A DNA stretch of 64,000 bases, taken from Melioribacteraceae bacterium (lineage in GTDB: Bacteria; Bacteroidota; Ignavibacteria; Ignavibacteriales; Melioribacteraceae). The notes beneath the pieces were generated by a model. It was not told where the DNA came from, searched no databases, and was given only the letters and a program-made list of their open reading frames with translations. Location: contig CP129490.1 of NCBI GenBank assembly GCA_030584085.1, positions 2,327,511 through 2,391,510 on the forward strand, in the 5' to 3' direction. This document shows positions 1 through 11,200 of this stretch, in pieces (the stretch's first letter is position 1; the number at the start of each line of letters is the position of its first letter). Both the position numbers and the translations under genes were made by a program.

Positions 1-847
1 GAAGCGATAATTCAGGATAATATTCGGTATGAAAACCGATTTGTTCTCGCTTGATGTTTAATTGTGATTCAAGTCTTCTATTATAAGCACCGGTTGCAAA
101 GGCTGCTTCAACCGCACTTAAAATATGGTTTGTTACAATTCCAATAACCGCCCATTTTGCAACGTTATAATAATCGTTAGCAAGACCGCGTTGTTCGGAA
201 TAATAGAGAAAATTATTGGTTAGAGGATCACCATAATCATACGGGTCATTTGGATCTTCTGTAAAATCAACCCAGCCGGCATTGAACTGTTGATATTTCC
301 CAATCATTTCGTAATACTGCTGATCACCTTGTCTCGGTAAACGATGTGAGTACCATTTACCGATTGCACTTTCTAAACGATTTAATTCAGACCAAATAAG
401 ATTTCCTTGATTATCGAAGAGATTAAACTCGGTTGGATCAACTAATGAATTAATTCTATTAGCATTATCCAAAGTCCATTGTGCATATTGTTTCACGTCC
501 CAATTTTGATCGGCATAATTTTCATAAAAATCCGTTTGGTCATCACCTTTTCCGTCATAGATAACACCCAATGTAATTGCTGCTGCTTCCACGGCTAGAA
601 ATATTGCAGACTTCCAATAGTCACCATTATAAAATTGACCGGAACCGGGTAATGCAATTGACATCAGTGCTGATAGGAAAGCAGATTTCTTATGCTGATT
701 ATAAACTTCTTCTTGATCTAATTCAGGCTGTTGTTGAGAATAAATATTTTTTGAATCAATTCTTATATCGCCTGTGAATAAAAATTCGTTTTCGACTTGA
801 GCAAAAATTGCTGAACTAATTAATATTATTAACAAGATTTTTTTCAT
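1..847 (-). CDS. Partial envelope protein with signal peptide (DUF5683-like), C-terminus cut by the window edge
   Basis: The minus strand is open from an ATG at 847 to the window edge, giving 282 codons. Residues 1-17 are a signal peptide ending in IFAQ. Around residue 55 comes a hydrophobic stretch, LMSIALPGSGQFYNGDYWKS, followed by a second hydrophobic stretch. This 'PGsGQfYng.ywK' signature is common in Bacteroidota and Ignavibacteria proteins annotated as DUF5683-type. Their function is unknown. A third hydrophobic patch follows near residue 240. The stop codon is outside the window. The next gene upstream ends 16 bp before this start, so the two are probably co-transcribed. I see no catalytic motif. 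The gene call is firm; the family name is tentative. Confidence 0.8.
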   Translation of the reverse strand, partial: MKKILLIILISSAIFAQVENEFLFTGDIRIDSKNIYSQQQPELDQEEVYNQHKKSAFLSALMSIALPGSGQFYNGDYWKSAIFLAVEAAAITLGVIYDGKGDDQTDFYENYADQNWDVKQYAQWTLDNANRINSLVDPTEFNLFDNQGNLIWSELNRLESAIGKWYSHRLPRQGDQQYYEMIGKYQQFNAGWVDFTEDPNDPYDYGDPLTNNFLYYSEQRGLANDYYNVAKWAVIGIVTNHILSAVEAAFATGAYNRRLESQLNIKREQIGFHTEYYPELSL

Positions 848-863
848 TTTCAAATTTACTCCT

Positions 864-3800
864 TTATATACTGAAGTCGAATAATAGTCCGCCGTAAAAT
901 TGCCATTCTTTACCATATGAAATATCTTCGTTCAAAATACGAGTAGTAAATTGATCAAAAGAATAAGCTGCGTTAAAAAAGATACTTGTCGGGAAAAGAT
1001 AGAATGAATTCATTTTAATTCTTACCTCAAAGCCGGCACCCTTCTTAAATGTATCGAACGAAGGTATATCACCGTTCCAAGCATTTCCAATATCACCATG
1101 AACCGCCAAGTAAATTTTATCGATGTAAAGATGCCCTATTCTCGTATCAATATTTCTGAATAATGGAAATCTGTAAGTTACGTTTAACCAAGCAACTTCA
1201 TTTCCGCTAAGAGCATAAAAGGGATATGCACGCATACCGGTTAACCCACCTAAATAAAAATCGAAGAAATCCGGAACGGCCGGACCGACTATAGTACCGG
1301 TTCTCAATCTAGCTGATAATGTATGATTTTTAAATGTTTCGATATGTTCTCTATAATTTAATTCGAGTCTATGAAACGTGTAATCATTATAAAGCGGTTT
1401 TAAAACTCCGTCATCGATTTCATATTGTCCTTCATCATTGTAGCGATTCATTTCATAGTTATATTGAATATCCACTTCTCTTCCGACAGGATTAATATCA
1501 TTATCGATCGTAGGAATCTTTGAATCAAAACGAAGCTTAAATTGGAAATTACTTCCAATGAAATATTTGTCATTTGTTGTCGGGTATAGGATTGACGTGT
1601 TGGGAAAAATGAAACTACCAAGTGTCGCGGTATATTGACTAAAGATATATCTGAATTCAAAATCATTTATACTTTTAAATATTTTATGCTTAACAACAAA
1701 ATCAACCTCAAAGAGATTGTAAGTTACATCGGTTGCTACTGTATTATTAGCAGCATCCAGGGAATCGAAAACAAGATCAACATTTGCTTCTCTGCTTATA
1801 GAATAAAGTTCAACTGAAAGCTCAGGCTTTAATCCTAGATTATATATTAACGGAAGTTTATCTCTGTAATCAAAAATTAAAAACAAATCGCGTTCTAATC
1901 TTTTATTAATCGAGCCGCCGGCAAAGAAACCGAAACGGTTTAAAATATCATTAGACGAAATGTAAACACCCGGTTTAATTCTATCTGTCAAATCATTCGA
2001 TGTATTATAGTTATCATAACGAATAAAAGGATAGAATGACAAATTAGTAAAAGATCCCGTGTAACTTTTAGAATCATATTTTTTTATATCATAATCGTTA
2101 AAGTTCTTTAATCGATCAATATTGGTAATTATTGCTGATTCATCAGGTTTCGAAATATCGAGCGGCGGGTTGCCTATCCAACTATACTGTTTTGATTCAT
2201 CAACTTTAGTTTGTTCATCTTTACCTAGATAAAATATTTTATAACCGGAAGAATTGTAACCTGAATAAACAATATCCCCATCCGGATTAACCGAAGGCAT
2301 AAAAGCGCCACCGGTAACATTTGAGATTCTTTTTCGTTCACCGGAGACTTTATCAAGTTTGTATAGATTGAAAATTCCGGTCTCATCAGAAGCATAAATC
2401 AAATTATTATCTAAATCATATACCGCGTTGCGTTCATCTTTTTCGGTTTGAACAAGAAACTCGAAGTCGGTACCGTCAATATTAACTTTAGCTATATCTC
2501 TCCCGTGATGATAAGAATAATCAAAAATGATATGAGAGTTATCGTTTGAGAATTTTGGATTATAAACTTGCTCACCATTTTTGAAGTTTGTTAATCTCAG
2601 GTAATTTTTACCATCAATGTCGCAGATTGCAAGATTAGTCGTTCCGTCACGCTGAATTAGAAATGCAATCTTTTTGCCGTCATTAGATACTGATGGATTG
2701 TTAGCACGCCATCCATATGTTAGTCTTTTTTCATCTTCTTCATCAATGTCGTAAATATAAAGATCGTGCACTTCCACGGAGTTATCATTATCATCATCCA
2801 ACTTTGCGTAAACAATTTTATTGCTTCCGGGTATTAGACCTATTGTGGAACGAATTCCCGATTCAATTAATTTTTCTTCTTTTGTCTCAAGATTATATTC
2901 AAATATCGATGAAAGAGAAAAATAGTCGGCGTTCTTATTTGATATATAAATTATTCGTTTTCCATCTTCAGTGAATATTGGATAAAAATTTCCGAAACCT
3001 TCATCACGAATTATATCTCCGGTAACCAAATTTGATTTAACTTCACTAGTTCTATTTTCGTAATCTTCTGTTATATAAGATGACCACTCATTATAGATTT
3101 CGTTACCATCTTTTCCTAAAACATCTTCAAAAGCAGCATCAATAGTAAAGTTGAATGTTTTACCAAGCGTGTTAGATATTTCTCTAAGTTTATCTTCACC
3201 ATATTTCTGTGAGATATATCTTGTCAAAGCAAAACCGGAATTATAAACCGATTCATTACCTAAACTTGTTTTGTTGAATACACCCATTTGATTCCAGGTG
3301 AGCATTTTTCCATCAAGTGCATAGGAACGAAGGATCATATCCCGATGAGTATCCCAATTATCGTAATCAAATTCGGTACGCATATATTGCGCTGTACCTT
3401 CTGCAAACCATGCCGGGATATTTATTGTTGGAATTGGATAGGAGGCAATGAAGTTTGGATAGCCATAAAGTATATCGGGTCGACGTTTATCTTCATAATT
3501 TAGAAATTGTAAATAAACAGCAGGCAAATTTCTGGTTAGTTTCATCGATGCTTGGATTTGAACTAAATGAGTAAACTCATGAGAAATAACGTTTCGCAGC
3601 CAATTGTGTGTTCCGCGTAAATCGAAGTCTAATGATGAAGCCCAAATTTCAATTTTGTTATCAAAAAAATATGTAGCACCGTTTGCGTAATCATCTATAT
3701 CTTTTATTACAAAATGAACTCTATCAGGTTCATATCTGTAGAGTTTACAAATCGGATCCCAAACATCTTCCATAATTTGAGTTACAACTCTTGCTGTTCG

Positions 3801-3944
3801 TTCAGCTTCGGGATGATAATGTACCGATATATTTTCGGTCTCAATAGTTAACCATTCGTAATCAGGTTCGTATTCGTTGTATTGTGCATTCAATGTTATT
3901 GCGGCAATTATCAAAGGCAAAATAATTCTGGAAATTTTCTTCAT
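864..3944 (-). CDS. Surface metallopeptidase / beta-propeller / BamA-like barrel fusion
   Basis: The protein has 1026 residues and a signal peptide ending NAQ at about residue 20. Residues 25-300 look like a gluzincin (peptidase MA-like) domain: HEFTH at about 120-124 is the HExxH zinc motif, and WFAEGTAQY near 180 offers the third ligand Glu. Residues 310-620 hold repeated TolB/PD40-type blades (for example NPSVSNDGKKIAFLIQRDG). Residues 660-1026 are beta-rich, alternate aromatic residues, and end in GLLFDFSI, as in Omp85/BamA-family barrels. It is probably an outer-membrane protein displaying a propeller and a protease. The gene follows porU, porV and the M6-like gene in the same direction. 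The three-part architecture is seen in the sequence; substrate and activity are unknown. Confidence 0.8.
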   Translation of the reverse strand: MKKISRIILPLIIAAITLNAQYNEYEPDYEWLTIETENISVHYHPEAERTARVVTQIMEDVWDPICKLYRYEPDRVHFVIKDIDDYANGATYFFDNKIEIWASSLDFDLRGTHNWLRNVISHEFTHLVQIQASMKLTRNLPAVYLQFLNYEDKRRPDILYGYPNFIASYPIPTINIPAWFAEGTAQYMRTEFDYDNWDTHRDMILRSYALDGKMLTWNQMGVFNKTSLGNESVYNSGFALTRYISQKYGEDKLREISNTLGKTFNFTIDAAFEDVLGKDGNEIYNEWSSYITEDYENRTSEVKSNLVTGDIIRDEGFGNFYPIFTEDGKRIIYISNKNADYFSLSSIFEYNLETKEEKLIESGIRSTIGLIPGSNKIVYAKLDDDNDNSVEVHDLYIYDIDEEDEKRLTYGWRANNPSVSNDGKKIAFLIQRDGTTNLAICDIDGKNYLRLTNFKNGEQVYNPKFSNDNSHIIFDYSYHHGRDIAKVNIDGTDFEFLVQTEKDERNAVYDLDNNLIYASDETGIFNLYKLDKVSGERKRISNVTGGAFMPSVNPDGDIVYSGYNSSGYKIFYLGKDEQTKVDESKQYSWIGNPPLDISKPDESAIITNIDRLKNFNDYDIKKYDSKSYTGSFTNLSFYPFIRYDNYNTSNDLTDRIKPGVYISSNDILNRFGFFAGGSINKRLERDLFLIFDYRDKLPLIYNLGLKPELSVELYSISREANVDLVFDSLDAANNTVATDVTYNLFEVDFVVKHKIFKSINDFEFRYIFSQYTATLGSFIFPNTSILYPTTNDKYFIGSNFQFKLRFDSKIPTIDNDINPVGREVDIQYNYEMNRYNDEGQYEIDDGVLKPLYNDYTFHRLELNYREHIETFKNHTLSARLRTGTIVGPAVPDFFDFYLGGLTGMRAYPFYALSGNEVAWLNVTYRFPLFRNIDTRIGHLYIDKIYLAVHGDIGNAWNGDIPSFDTFKKGAGFEVRIKMNSFYLFPTSIFFNAAYSFDQFTTRILNEDISYGKEWQFYGGLLFDFSI

Positions 3945-3985
3945 TAATTTAATGTATCCTACAGTTTGAAAATATGAATGTAAGT

Positions 3986-6900
3986 TTACTTTATAACAGC
4001 AATCTTAATAAGTTTGTTATCCGATTTTCCAAAAACACTCTCTACATTGAGATGAGCAAGGTAAACACCGCTTTGAATATTTTGAACATTCCAAGTTAAT
4101 TCGTTGTCCATTCCACCTGTTGCATTTCCGTTTAATTCAGCAACAAAGTCACCTGCTAAATCAAATATTTTAACAACTACGCTGGAGTTTTCTTTAACAA
4201 AGAATCTAATTTTAGTCTCATCTCCATACACCGGATTAGGCCAGTTGTATGCTTTGTCTTTCGGGAAAAATTCGTCAATAACATTTCCTTGACTTGAAGC
4301 TTCCATAAAAGCGTTATTGTATTTATTTGCATATTTACTTGTCCATCCATTGACTTCAGAAATATTTTCAATTCCCCAAACGATTAATTCCTTATCCTCA
4401 TTAATCAATGTTAAACGAGCACCGTTGCTGTTAAAAATAACCGGATGAACTATACTTCTTGAACCGGAAGAAACCGGGAATCCGGTAATAACATTTCCCT
4501 TTTCGCCATCGACTGCATAAATCAATCCGTTTTCATCAAAGCTTATCACATCATAAAATTCATTATTATTTAATTTTATTGAGAGATTATGATCACCGAA
4601 GAGAATTTCATTTCTGTTATTTACTTCTGTTGGGAAGTAATCAGCATTATATCCACTAAGGTTTCTTGCATCAATTAAGTTCCCATGAGAGAAAGCAAAA
4701 TATAGTTGTCTGTCATTTTTTAAATCAGTTAATAAAAAGTCATTAATTGATTCAGTACTTTTAACTTCAATATTGGTTGCACTTGCACTTAACGGAAGAA
4801 TCGAAAAGTTGTTCGACTCATCCATTAACACTACTTTACTGGAAACAATATCATCAGCAACATATTGAGATGCAGAAAGTTTCTTAAGTGGATTACTAAA
4901 TATTTTTGCTTGATTTTCTACCGAGTTCCAATATTGATTACCAGCTATTGCAAAGACTACTTGTTGGTGAGGATTATAAACTATTTGAGTAACAGCAACA
5001 TTGTTGAACACATTGTATGCCCCAACTGGGGTAAATTTCACTCTTGCCCTTTCATTGAAATTATACTTAAAGATATTACCATTCTCACCACCGAGGTACA
5101 CATCAAAAGTAGCTCCGTTTTCAGCGACAACAATTGGTGAGGTGATATTTTCCGAAATTGTTGTTTCATATAGAGAATGTGCGATAACATTTTGTCCGGT
5201 AAATGAAATGATGTTTAATGTACTATTGAATGAACCAACAATATAGGTCCGACCATCTTTATTAAAAACCGATGGCATTACATCACTTATTCCGGATATT
5301 GTATGAAGCAATTCAATTTCACTATCATATATGTGTAAATCATTCCCGGCTTGAACTGCGAGTACTTCGTTTAATCCAAATACATTTTTGATTTCTGCAT
5401 CAATGTTTAATTTTTTCTGCGCTAGTTTAGATAAAGCACTATTCTTGAAACTCACTTTGAATGACATTTCATTTCCAATGGTAGAGATATCGCTTATATC
5501 AACAAGTGAATTTGCTCCTAGATTAGAAACTGCAGCCGGTTTTGTATTTGCATTAAATTTATTATCGTAAAACTCGGAAGGATTTCCGCTATACCAAGTA
5601 TCTTGTTTAGTACCTTCGCCTATAACAGTCTCACCAAAAATATTTAAAAACTCTTCACCGATATCAAATATACCATCTGCTTCAACAACTCTTACACCTA
5701 ATCTATCTCTATTATTATTTATGGTATTTGATTCAAGGTTCTCTCTTATTACTTGTTCATCAATATGCCAAATGATAAAGCCGATATCTTCAAAGGGATC
5801 ATCGAAAGTTTGAGTTTCTACAAAACCCGGGACAGCCCAATCAAATTCATCAACATCGGTTATAACACCAATCAAAGTATCAGCGCCAAACGGAGAAAAA
5901 CTAATTTCATCTTTTGAAAATGTTATTGTGTTGATTGAGTTACCGACTTTGTAAGTGATTATTGCACCGTCCTTGTTTGCATCACGTTTTCTGTTTTCGA
6001 TCAAATAATATTCATTCGAATTGATTGGTATTTTCAAAATCGTATTATCTCCGGGGTTTGCAACTTGAGGAGCAACTAAGCTGATAGTTTGATCATTTAA
6101 AGAAATTTCGGTTGGTTCTGCCCAGCCAAGGTAGATTTTTTCCCAAGCTGATGGCTCGGGTGGAAATAATCCGCTATAAGCGAATAATGCCTGACCATCC
6201 ATTAATCCAAATCTTCCAATTGCACTAGTACCGGTTTCGGTGTTGAATAAATCCGGTAATCCCAAATATGAAGCAACAGTTCCCACAATCAAACCGTTTA
6301 TCGAAAACTCTTGCAGATAAACTTCACCGAAACTTTCAATCTCTCTACTTTCCGTTGAAGGAAGAATTGCTGTATTGTTAATTAAAAAATTACCGTTGTT
6401 TACAGAGAATCCTTCAAAAGTAGAGCCGTAAATTTCTTTAAGAGATTTTTCACTCAAATAAACCGAAGGTAAATCTCGTTCCAAACCAATACTTCCAGGA
6501 GTAGGGATTTCTCTTCCGACACCCGCGTGAAATATTGTAAATAGATCATATTCACTAAAATCAATTTGAAAAGATTGATCAGCGATCGCCCAAACCTCTT
6601 CTGCGAATGACCCAAGAGGAGTTAAATCATTAGTTCTGGGAAGAGGTGAATATTCCCTCATTATTTTAGAAACAGTTACAATATTCGGCAATACAGTGAA
6701 ATCTAATTTTAATCTTTCATCTGACACTTTCGTAAAATAATTTCTTGCAAATTCTAAATGACTACTAAAGTAATTTGCATCATGAGGAAGCGGATCTAAT
6801 ATTGTATTACCATAATCCTTCGAATAAATTGAACCAAACTTCCCGTTTCCAAATGTGTTTCCATCATTATCCTGTTGGAATTCAACCATCACTGCAAGAA

Positions 6901-7033
6901 TCTTAAGTGTATCTTGCGAATTCAATTTTAAAGGTTCGCTTCTTGGATTTGGATTTAGCTTAAAATTAATTTGGGCACTTAACATGCCCAAACCAAACAA
7001 ACTTAACAGAAAAAGAGAGAGAATATTTTTCAT
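3986..7033 (-). CDS. M6-like T9SS cargo protein with degenerate zinc motif (probable pseudoprotease)
   Basis: The protein has 1015 residues and a signal peptide ending LSAQ at about residue 21. The N-terminal 550 residues resemble M6 (immune-inhibitor-A-like) peptidases. The LGLPDLF segment at about 252-258 and the later GRFGLMDG match the family. The HExGH that should precede LGLPDL reads GTVAS, so both zinc histidines and the catalytic glutamate are missing. The middle is beta-rich and propeller-like. The last 80 residues (YNWPNPV ... LIKIAVIK) are a type A T9SS C-terminal sorting domain. It lies 7 bp downstream of porV, so it is probably co-expressed with its own export machinery. A binding or structural role is more likely than proteolysis; that is inference. 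Confidence 0.8.
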   Translation of the reverse strand: MKNILSLFLLSLFGLGMLSAQINFKLNPNPRSEPLKLNSQDTLKILAVMVEFQQDNDGNTFGNGKFGSIYSKDYGNTILDPLPHDANYFSSHLEFARNYFTKVSDERLKLDFTVLPNIVTVSKIMREYSPLPRTNDLTPLGSFAEEVWAIADQSFQIDFSEYDLFTIFHAGVGREIPTPGSIGLERDLPSVYLSEKSLKEIYGSTFEGFSVNNGNFLINNTAILPSTESREIESFGEVYLQEFSINGLIVGTVASYLGLPDLFNTETGTSAIGRFGLMDGQALFAYSGLFPPEPSAWEKIYLGWAEPTEISLNDQTISLVAPQVANPGDNTILKIPINSNEYYLIENRKRDANKDGAIITYKVGNSINTITFSKDEISFSPFGADTLIGVITDVDEFDWAVPGFVETQTFDDPFEDIGFIIWHIDEQVIRENLESNTINNNRDRLGVRVVEADGIFDIGEEFLNIFGETVIGEGTKQDTWYSGNPSEFYDNKFNANTKPAAVSNLGANSLVDISDISTIGNEMSFKVSFKNSALSKLAQKKLNIDAEIKNVFGLNEVLAVQAGNDLHIYDSEIELLHTISGISDVMPSVFNKDGRTYIVGSFNSTLNIISFTGQNVIAHSLYETTISENITSPIVVAENGATFDVYLGGENGNIFKYNFNERARVKFTPVGAYNVFNNVAVTQIVYNPHQQVVFAIAGNQYWNSVENQAKIFSNPLKKLSASQYVADDIVSSKVVLMDESNNFSILPLSASATNIEVKSTESINDFLLTDLKNDRQLYFAFSHGNLIDARNLSGYNADYFPTEVNNRNEILFGDHNLSIKLNNNEFYDVISFDENGLIYAVDGEKGNVITGFPVSSGSRSIVHPVIFNSNGARLTLINEDKELIVWGIENISEVNGWTSKYANKYNNAFMEASSQGNVIDEFFPKDKAYNWPNPVYGDETKIRFFVKENSSVVVKIFDLAGDFVAELNGNATGGMDNELTWNVQNIQSGVYLAHLNVESVFGKSDNKLIKIAVIK

Positions 7034-7039
7034 AATTTA

Positions 7040-8200
7040 TTATATCCCGCGAGGAAATCCTTTTGTTTGTGAAGGAGTTGAACCCCAGCCTATGAGAAGT
7101 GTAAATCTAAGCGTATCTGATAATGGATGGTTTTCACCATCTTGGAACATGTCTGTTGTTATATAACTGAAATCAAAACCGTACATATCATAACGGATAC
7201 CGGCACCGAGAGTGACAAATTTTCTATTACCGTAAGAAGGGTCTTCATAGAAGAAACCGGCTCGTAGCGCAAACATGAAATCTTCAGGTTTACCATACCA
7301 ATATTCTAATCCCATGGAAGTTACAATATCTCTTAATTCTTCACTCAACGGTTGATCAGCCCAAGCTGTAAAAACTGCTTCGTAGAATTCGGCTTTTGTC
7401 TCACCGCTATCTACTCTATTTACTAAAAGTTTGCTAAAATCTAATGTGTAGGTCAATGAGTTATAATCATCTTCAAAAATACGAACAGCAAAACCAAGTC
7501 TAAAGTTTGTTGGAATAGGATCAGATTGAGCTTGATCGATATAAGTAATTTTTGGTCCAAGGTTACTTAAATTGGCACCAATTGAGAGCCTATTACTCAT
7601 GTCACCAATCAAAGGAATATCTAATTCGGAAGGTCGCCACATTGCGGCTAAGTCAAAACTGACAGAAGTTGCAACACCGCTCCCCTGTTCATTTTCGGTC
7701 GGTTGATCGGAAAGTCTACTATGAATGATTCTGAAGTTAAAACCAACACCCCAATCTTGACTCAATTTTGTCGCATAACCGAGTGTTAATGCAGCATCAA
7801 ATGATCGGAAAGTGCCAATAGGATCAGGTGAACTTGATGATGTTCGAACGAATTCACCAAAGTTCATGTAGGTGATACTGGCAGTAACACTACCGCCTAT
7901 ATCTTCAATAAATTGTCTGTAAGTTAAGTAATCATAAAATAGATCTAAATTGAATTGCGGCAGCCAATTACTGTGTGTAATACTAACTTCTGAACCGGTT
8001 AGAAATGCTATACCTGCCGGATTCCAGAATATGGCTGCTGAGTTATCCGCCAAACCGGAACCGGATTCACCAATACCGCCTGCTCTTGAATCAGGAGCTA
8101 GTAATAAAAACGGAACTGCTGCTTCACCTTGAGCATACGATCTATTCATTACTCCGAAAAATGTCATCATTATTATAAATGTTAACAAGATCTTTTTCAT
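7040..8200 (-). CDS. porV: Type IX secretion outer-membrane protein PorV
   Basis: The protein has 386 residues with a signal peptide ending SYAQ near residue 24. The motif AVPFLLLAPDSRAGGIGES, then NSAAIFWNPAGIAFL, is characteristic of the PorV/PorQ family of FadL-like 14-strand barrels. The rest is amphipathic beta structure. In Porphyromonas and Flavobacterium, PorV takes CTD cargo from the translocon and delivers it to the PorU sortase. Here it sits directly downstream of porU (35 bp) and upstream of a CTD-bearing protein. An AGGTATAT-type Shine-Dalgarno precedes the ATG. PorV rather than PorQ is favoured by the porU linkage. Confidence 0.88.
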   Translation of the reverse strand: MKKILLTFIIMMTFFGVMNRSYAQGEAAVPFLLLAPDSRAGGIGESGSGLADNSAAIFWNPAGIAFLTGSEVSITHSNWLPQFNLDLFYDYLTYRQFIEDIGGSVTASITYMNFGEFVRTSSSSPDPIGTFRSFDAALTLGYATKLSQDWGVGFNFRIIHSRLSDQPTENEQGSGVATSVSFDLAAMWRPSELDIPLIGDMSNRLSIGANLSNLGPKITYIDQAQSDPIPTNFRLGFAVRIFEDDYNSLTYTLDFSKLLVNRVDSGETKAEFYEAVFTAWADQPLSEELRDIVTSMGLEYWYGKPEDFMFALRAGFFYEDPSYGNRKFVTLGAGIRYDMYGFDFSYITTDMFQDGENHPLSDTLRFTLLIGWGSTPSQTKGFPRGI

Positions 8201-8235
8201 CTTGATATACCTCCAATAAGGGTTATTAAAAAATT

Positions 8236-11200
8236 CTATCTGATTACTGCTAATTTACCTAAAACGGTTTCTCTAAATTCACCCTCGGTTGATTCTACAA
8301 TTAATTTGTACAAATATGTTCCGTTTGCAAGTTCATCCCCGTCTTGATCTCTTCCATCCCAAGGAATTCTTACAAACTTGTCGAGTATGCTGAATTGTTC
8401 AATTTCTCTTATTAATCTTCCTGCAATTGTATAAACTTTTATTTTTACGTTCAATGCTTTGTTCAAGTTTTGCTGGAAGGTAAATGTTGTATTCGAAGCA
8501 AATGGATTTGGATAATTAACAACTTCACGCAAAGTAAGATTATTACTATTTACAACCGAGAAATATGTTTCTTCCGAAGATAAATTATTAAAAACATCCC
8601 ATGCTTTGATTCTTATCTTATAATCGCCTTCCTCAAAATTAGAAAATTTGTAATTGACAATACCGGATTTACCACCGGCATCCAAATCACCGACAAAGCT
8701 GGTAGTCAAATCAATCGGGTTGTCATCATCATCATTTAGTATTGCTTCCAGATTATGACCAACACCGGAACCGGTTGTATTGATTCCCGTTTCATCTTCC
8801 AATTTTGCCAGTAGCGTAAAATTGGAGTTAACCAAATAAGAGCTTTCAAATGCAAGATCATCAAAGTAAATCTCTATAGCAGGTCCTTTCCCATCATTCA
8901 CAGAAGATGTATCCGTACCACCAACAATAACACTATCGGTGTAACCAACACCGTCGCTATTATTATTAAAGGCATAAGCAACTACTTTCCCATTTGCGTT
9001 TTGGTATGAAATATCTTTGGGGACAGTAAAATTTGCATCAAATGAACCGTTTGAAACTGTAACTCGCCCTCTAAATAAGAGACCGCCTTGCTGAGTTATG
9101 GTATAGTTCATTTCTTTTAATTCCATAGTTCTATTTGCATCGAAAACGGATATAATTGCTTCACCGTTAAAATTGCTTTTACTGCCGTCGAGGTTTAAAA
9201 ATGATCCATTTACATTAACATTACCAAGTGCACTTATTTGAACTGCAACACTTAAATCCGAATCATTAATTTTATCAATACTAATTGGATTTTCTGGTTG
9301 GTTTAATCTGAGTGCAGGATCGGCAAATAACAAATATTTTTCATCATTAGCTTTATCCGCTGAACCTGTAATCTTAGTATACATATAAGAGTAACCTAGT
9401 CTTCTCGGTAATCCGCCGGAATCTTTAACACCTAATAAGTTTGAGAAAAAGATGTTATTCAAAGCTGCGTTTAGACTAGAATAAACAGGTCGACTTGCAG
9501 TAAAAGCACCAATAATACCACTTTTTTCTTTTAGCAACATTAATTCTGTCGCACTAGGATCATCCGGCTCATCATACTTACCAAAATCGCATGTAGCCGC
9601 AGTTAAGAAGAAATAATTTTCATTTTGTAGTTGGGGTATAGTAATATCTTTTAGGAAAACATTTTCGTGTGTCCAAACATCAGGATTACCGTGCCCAATG
9701 AAATTGATAAGTAATGTACCGTTATTAGCCGCATCAATAATCGCTTGATTCACTGCAGGTTTTCTTCTACCGGCACCTGTTACAACTGTCGGGTATGCGG
9801 CTAAATAAATTTTCTTTTGATCAAATGATTTGGGTATATAAACTCGTGATAAATCTTCAGATTGTCTTGTATGAATTGCTCCATCATTACCTTGCGAAGT
9901 TGGACCATCATCGGCTACTAAAGTCAATGTATTTCTCCAGAGTGATCTATCCGAAGATGCTTCATATTCAATAATTTTATCTACAACAATATCTGCTTCC
10001 TTTGTATTATTTACATTTATTCGCCCAACCCCAATGTCAGCTAACTTATCATCACCGGAAACTCTAGAATAAAAATCATCGTATGGATAAGAACTCAATT
10101 CCTGCAATGATTCAGGTGTTTGAAAAGTAGGAATAAAGTTCTGATTCTTCCCTTCCACGTTTAAATAATCGTAATCCCCATCACCAAATAGTAACACAAG
10201 TCCAGGACGAATTTGCCAGTTATCGTAAGCATATTTTATAAAATCACGAATAGCGGTTGGATCTAAAGCACCACAAGAAAACTCGTTATAAATTTGATCG
10301 ATAAATACTAATGTTGTGCTTATTGGATGAAGTGCTTCCCCAGAACGATAGTTAGCAAGTCTCTGAGCTTGAGATGAAAAATCTCTATGCGAAATAATTA
10401 TATATTCAGAACCTTGTTCGATTCCACGAATATTAGAATTGGGTACGGCTACAGCATTCGATATTGATCGAAACTTTGAATTTGTTAAAGCAATATATTT
10501 ATTTCTTTGAGTCTGTGTTCCTTGAACAATAAATTGGAAATCCCCTCCGCTCAGTACCAATGGATTGATCTTTTTTACATTTCTATGATCTGTAACATCA
10601 TAAACAGCTATTAAAGAATTTGTGAAATTAGATAAATTAAAACGAATAAAATCATTTGTTAGATCTGAATAAAAAGTAAATTCATCATCAACTGCCCGAA
10701 GACTTCTTTTGTATTGAATTTCGAAATAGTCGATATGAGCTTGCGAATTTGAAGTAGGATTGTTTATTGCGAATTTCAACGCGCTTCTATTGTTTGGTAA
10801 AGTTCCCGTAAAAGTTGCTTTATCTACAAGTTGTCTTCCGAAAACATAAGAGGTATTACCCCAACCGGTTATCGTTCCGGAGTAAACGTTTACACCATTT
10901 TCTTCAATGAGAAGATTTATTGGATTTGAAAATCCGGTACTTGTTGTATTTGCGACTCTAAAATTATAATTGATTACCGAACTTGGGATCATCTCATTTA
11001 AAGTGTTTATAAAAGTTACGCTGCTTGTCGATGAGTTAAGAACTTCACCCCAGTAATCTCTTCCGCTCTTGCCAATATTTATTAAATTCTCTTCATGTGA
11101 CAAATACGAATCAGTCTCAGTTTGTAAAACCGCAGTAGGAGAATTGAGCGATTCTTGAAGTGTCATTCTTTTTCCGTTCCCACCACCGGAAGTAATGAAA

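Noticed and set aside
577-777. Plus-strand frame of 66 codons
   Set aside because: It lies antisense to the clear signal-peptide protein at 1-847 and shows no coding features.
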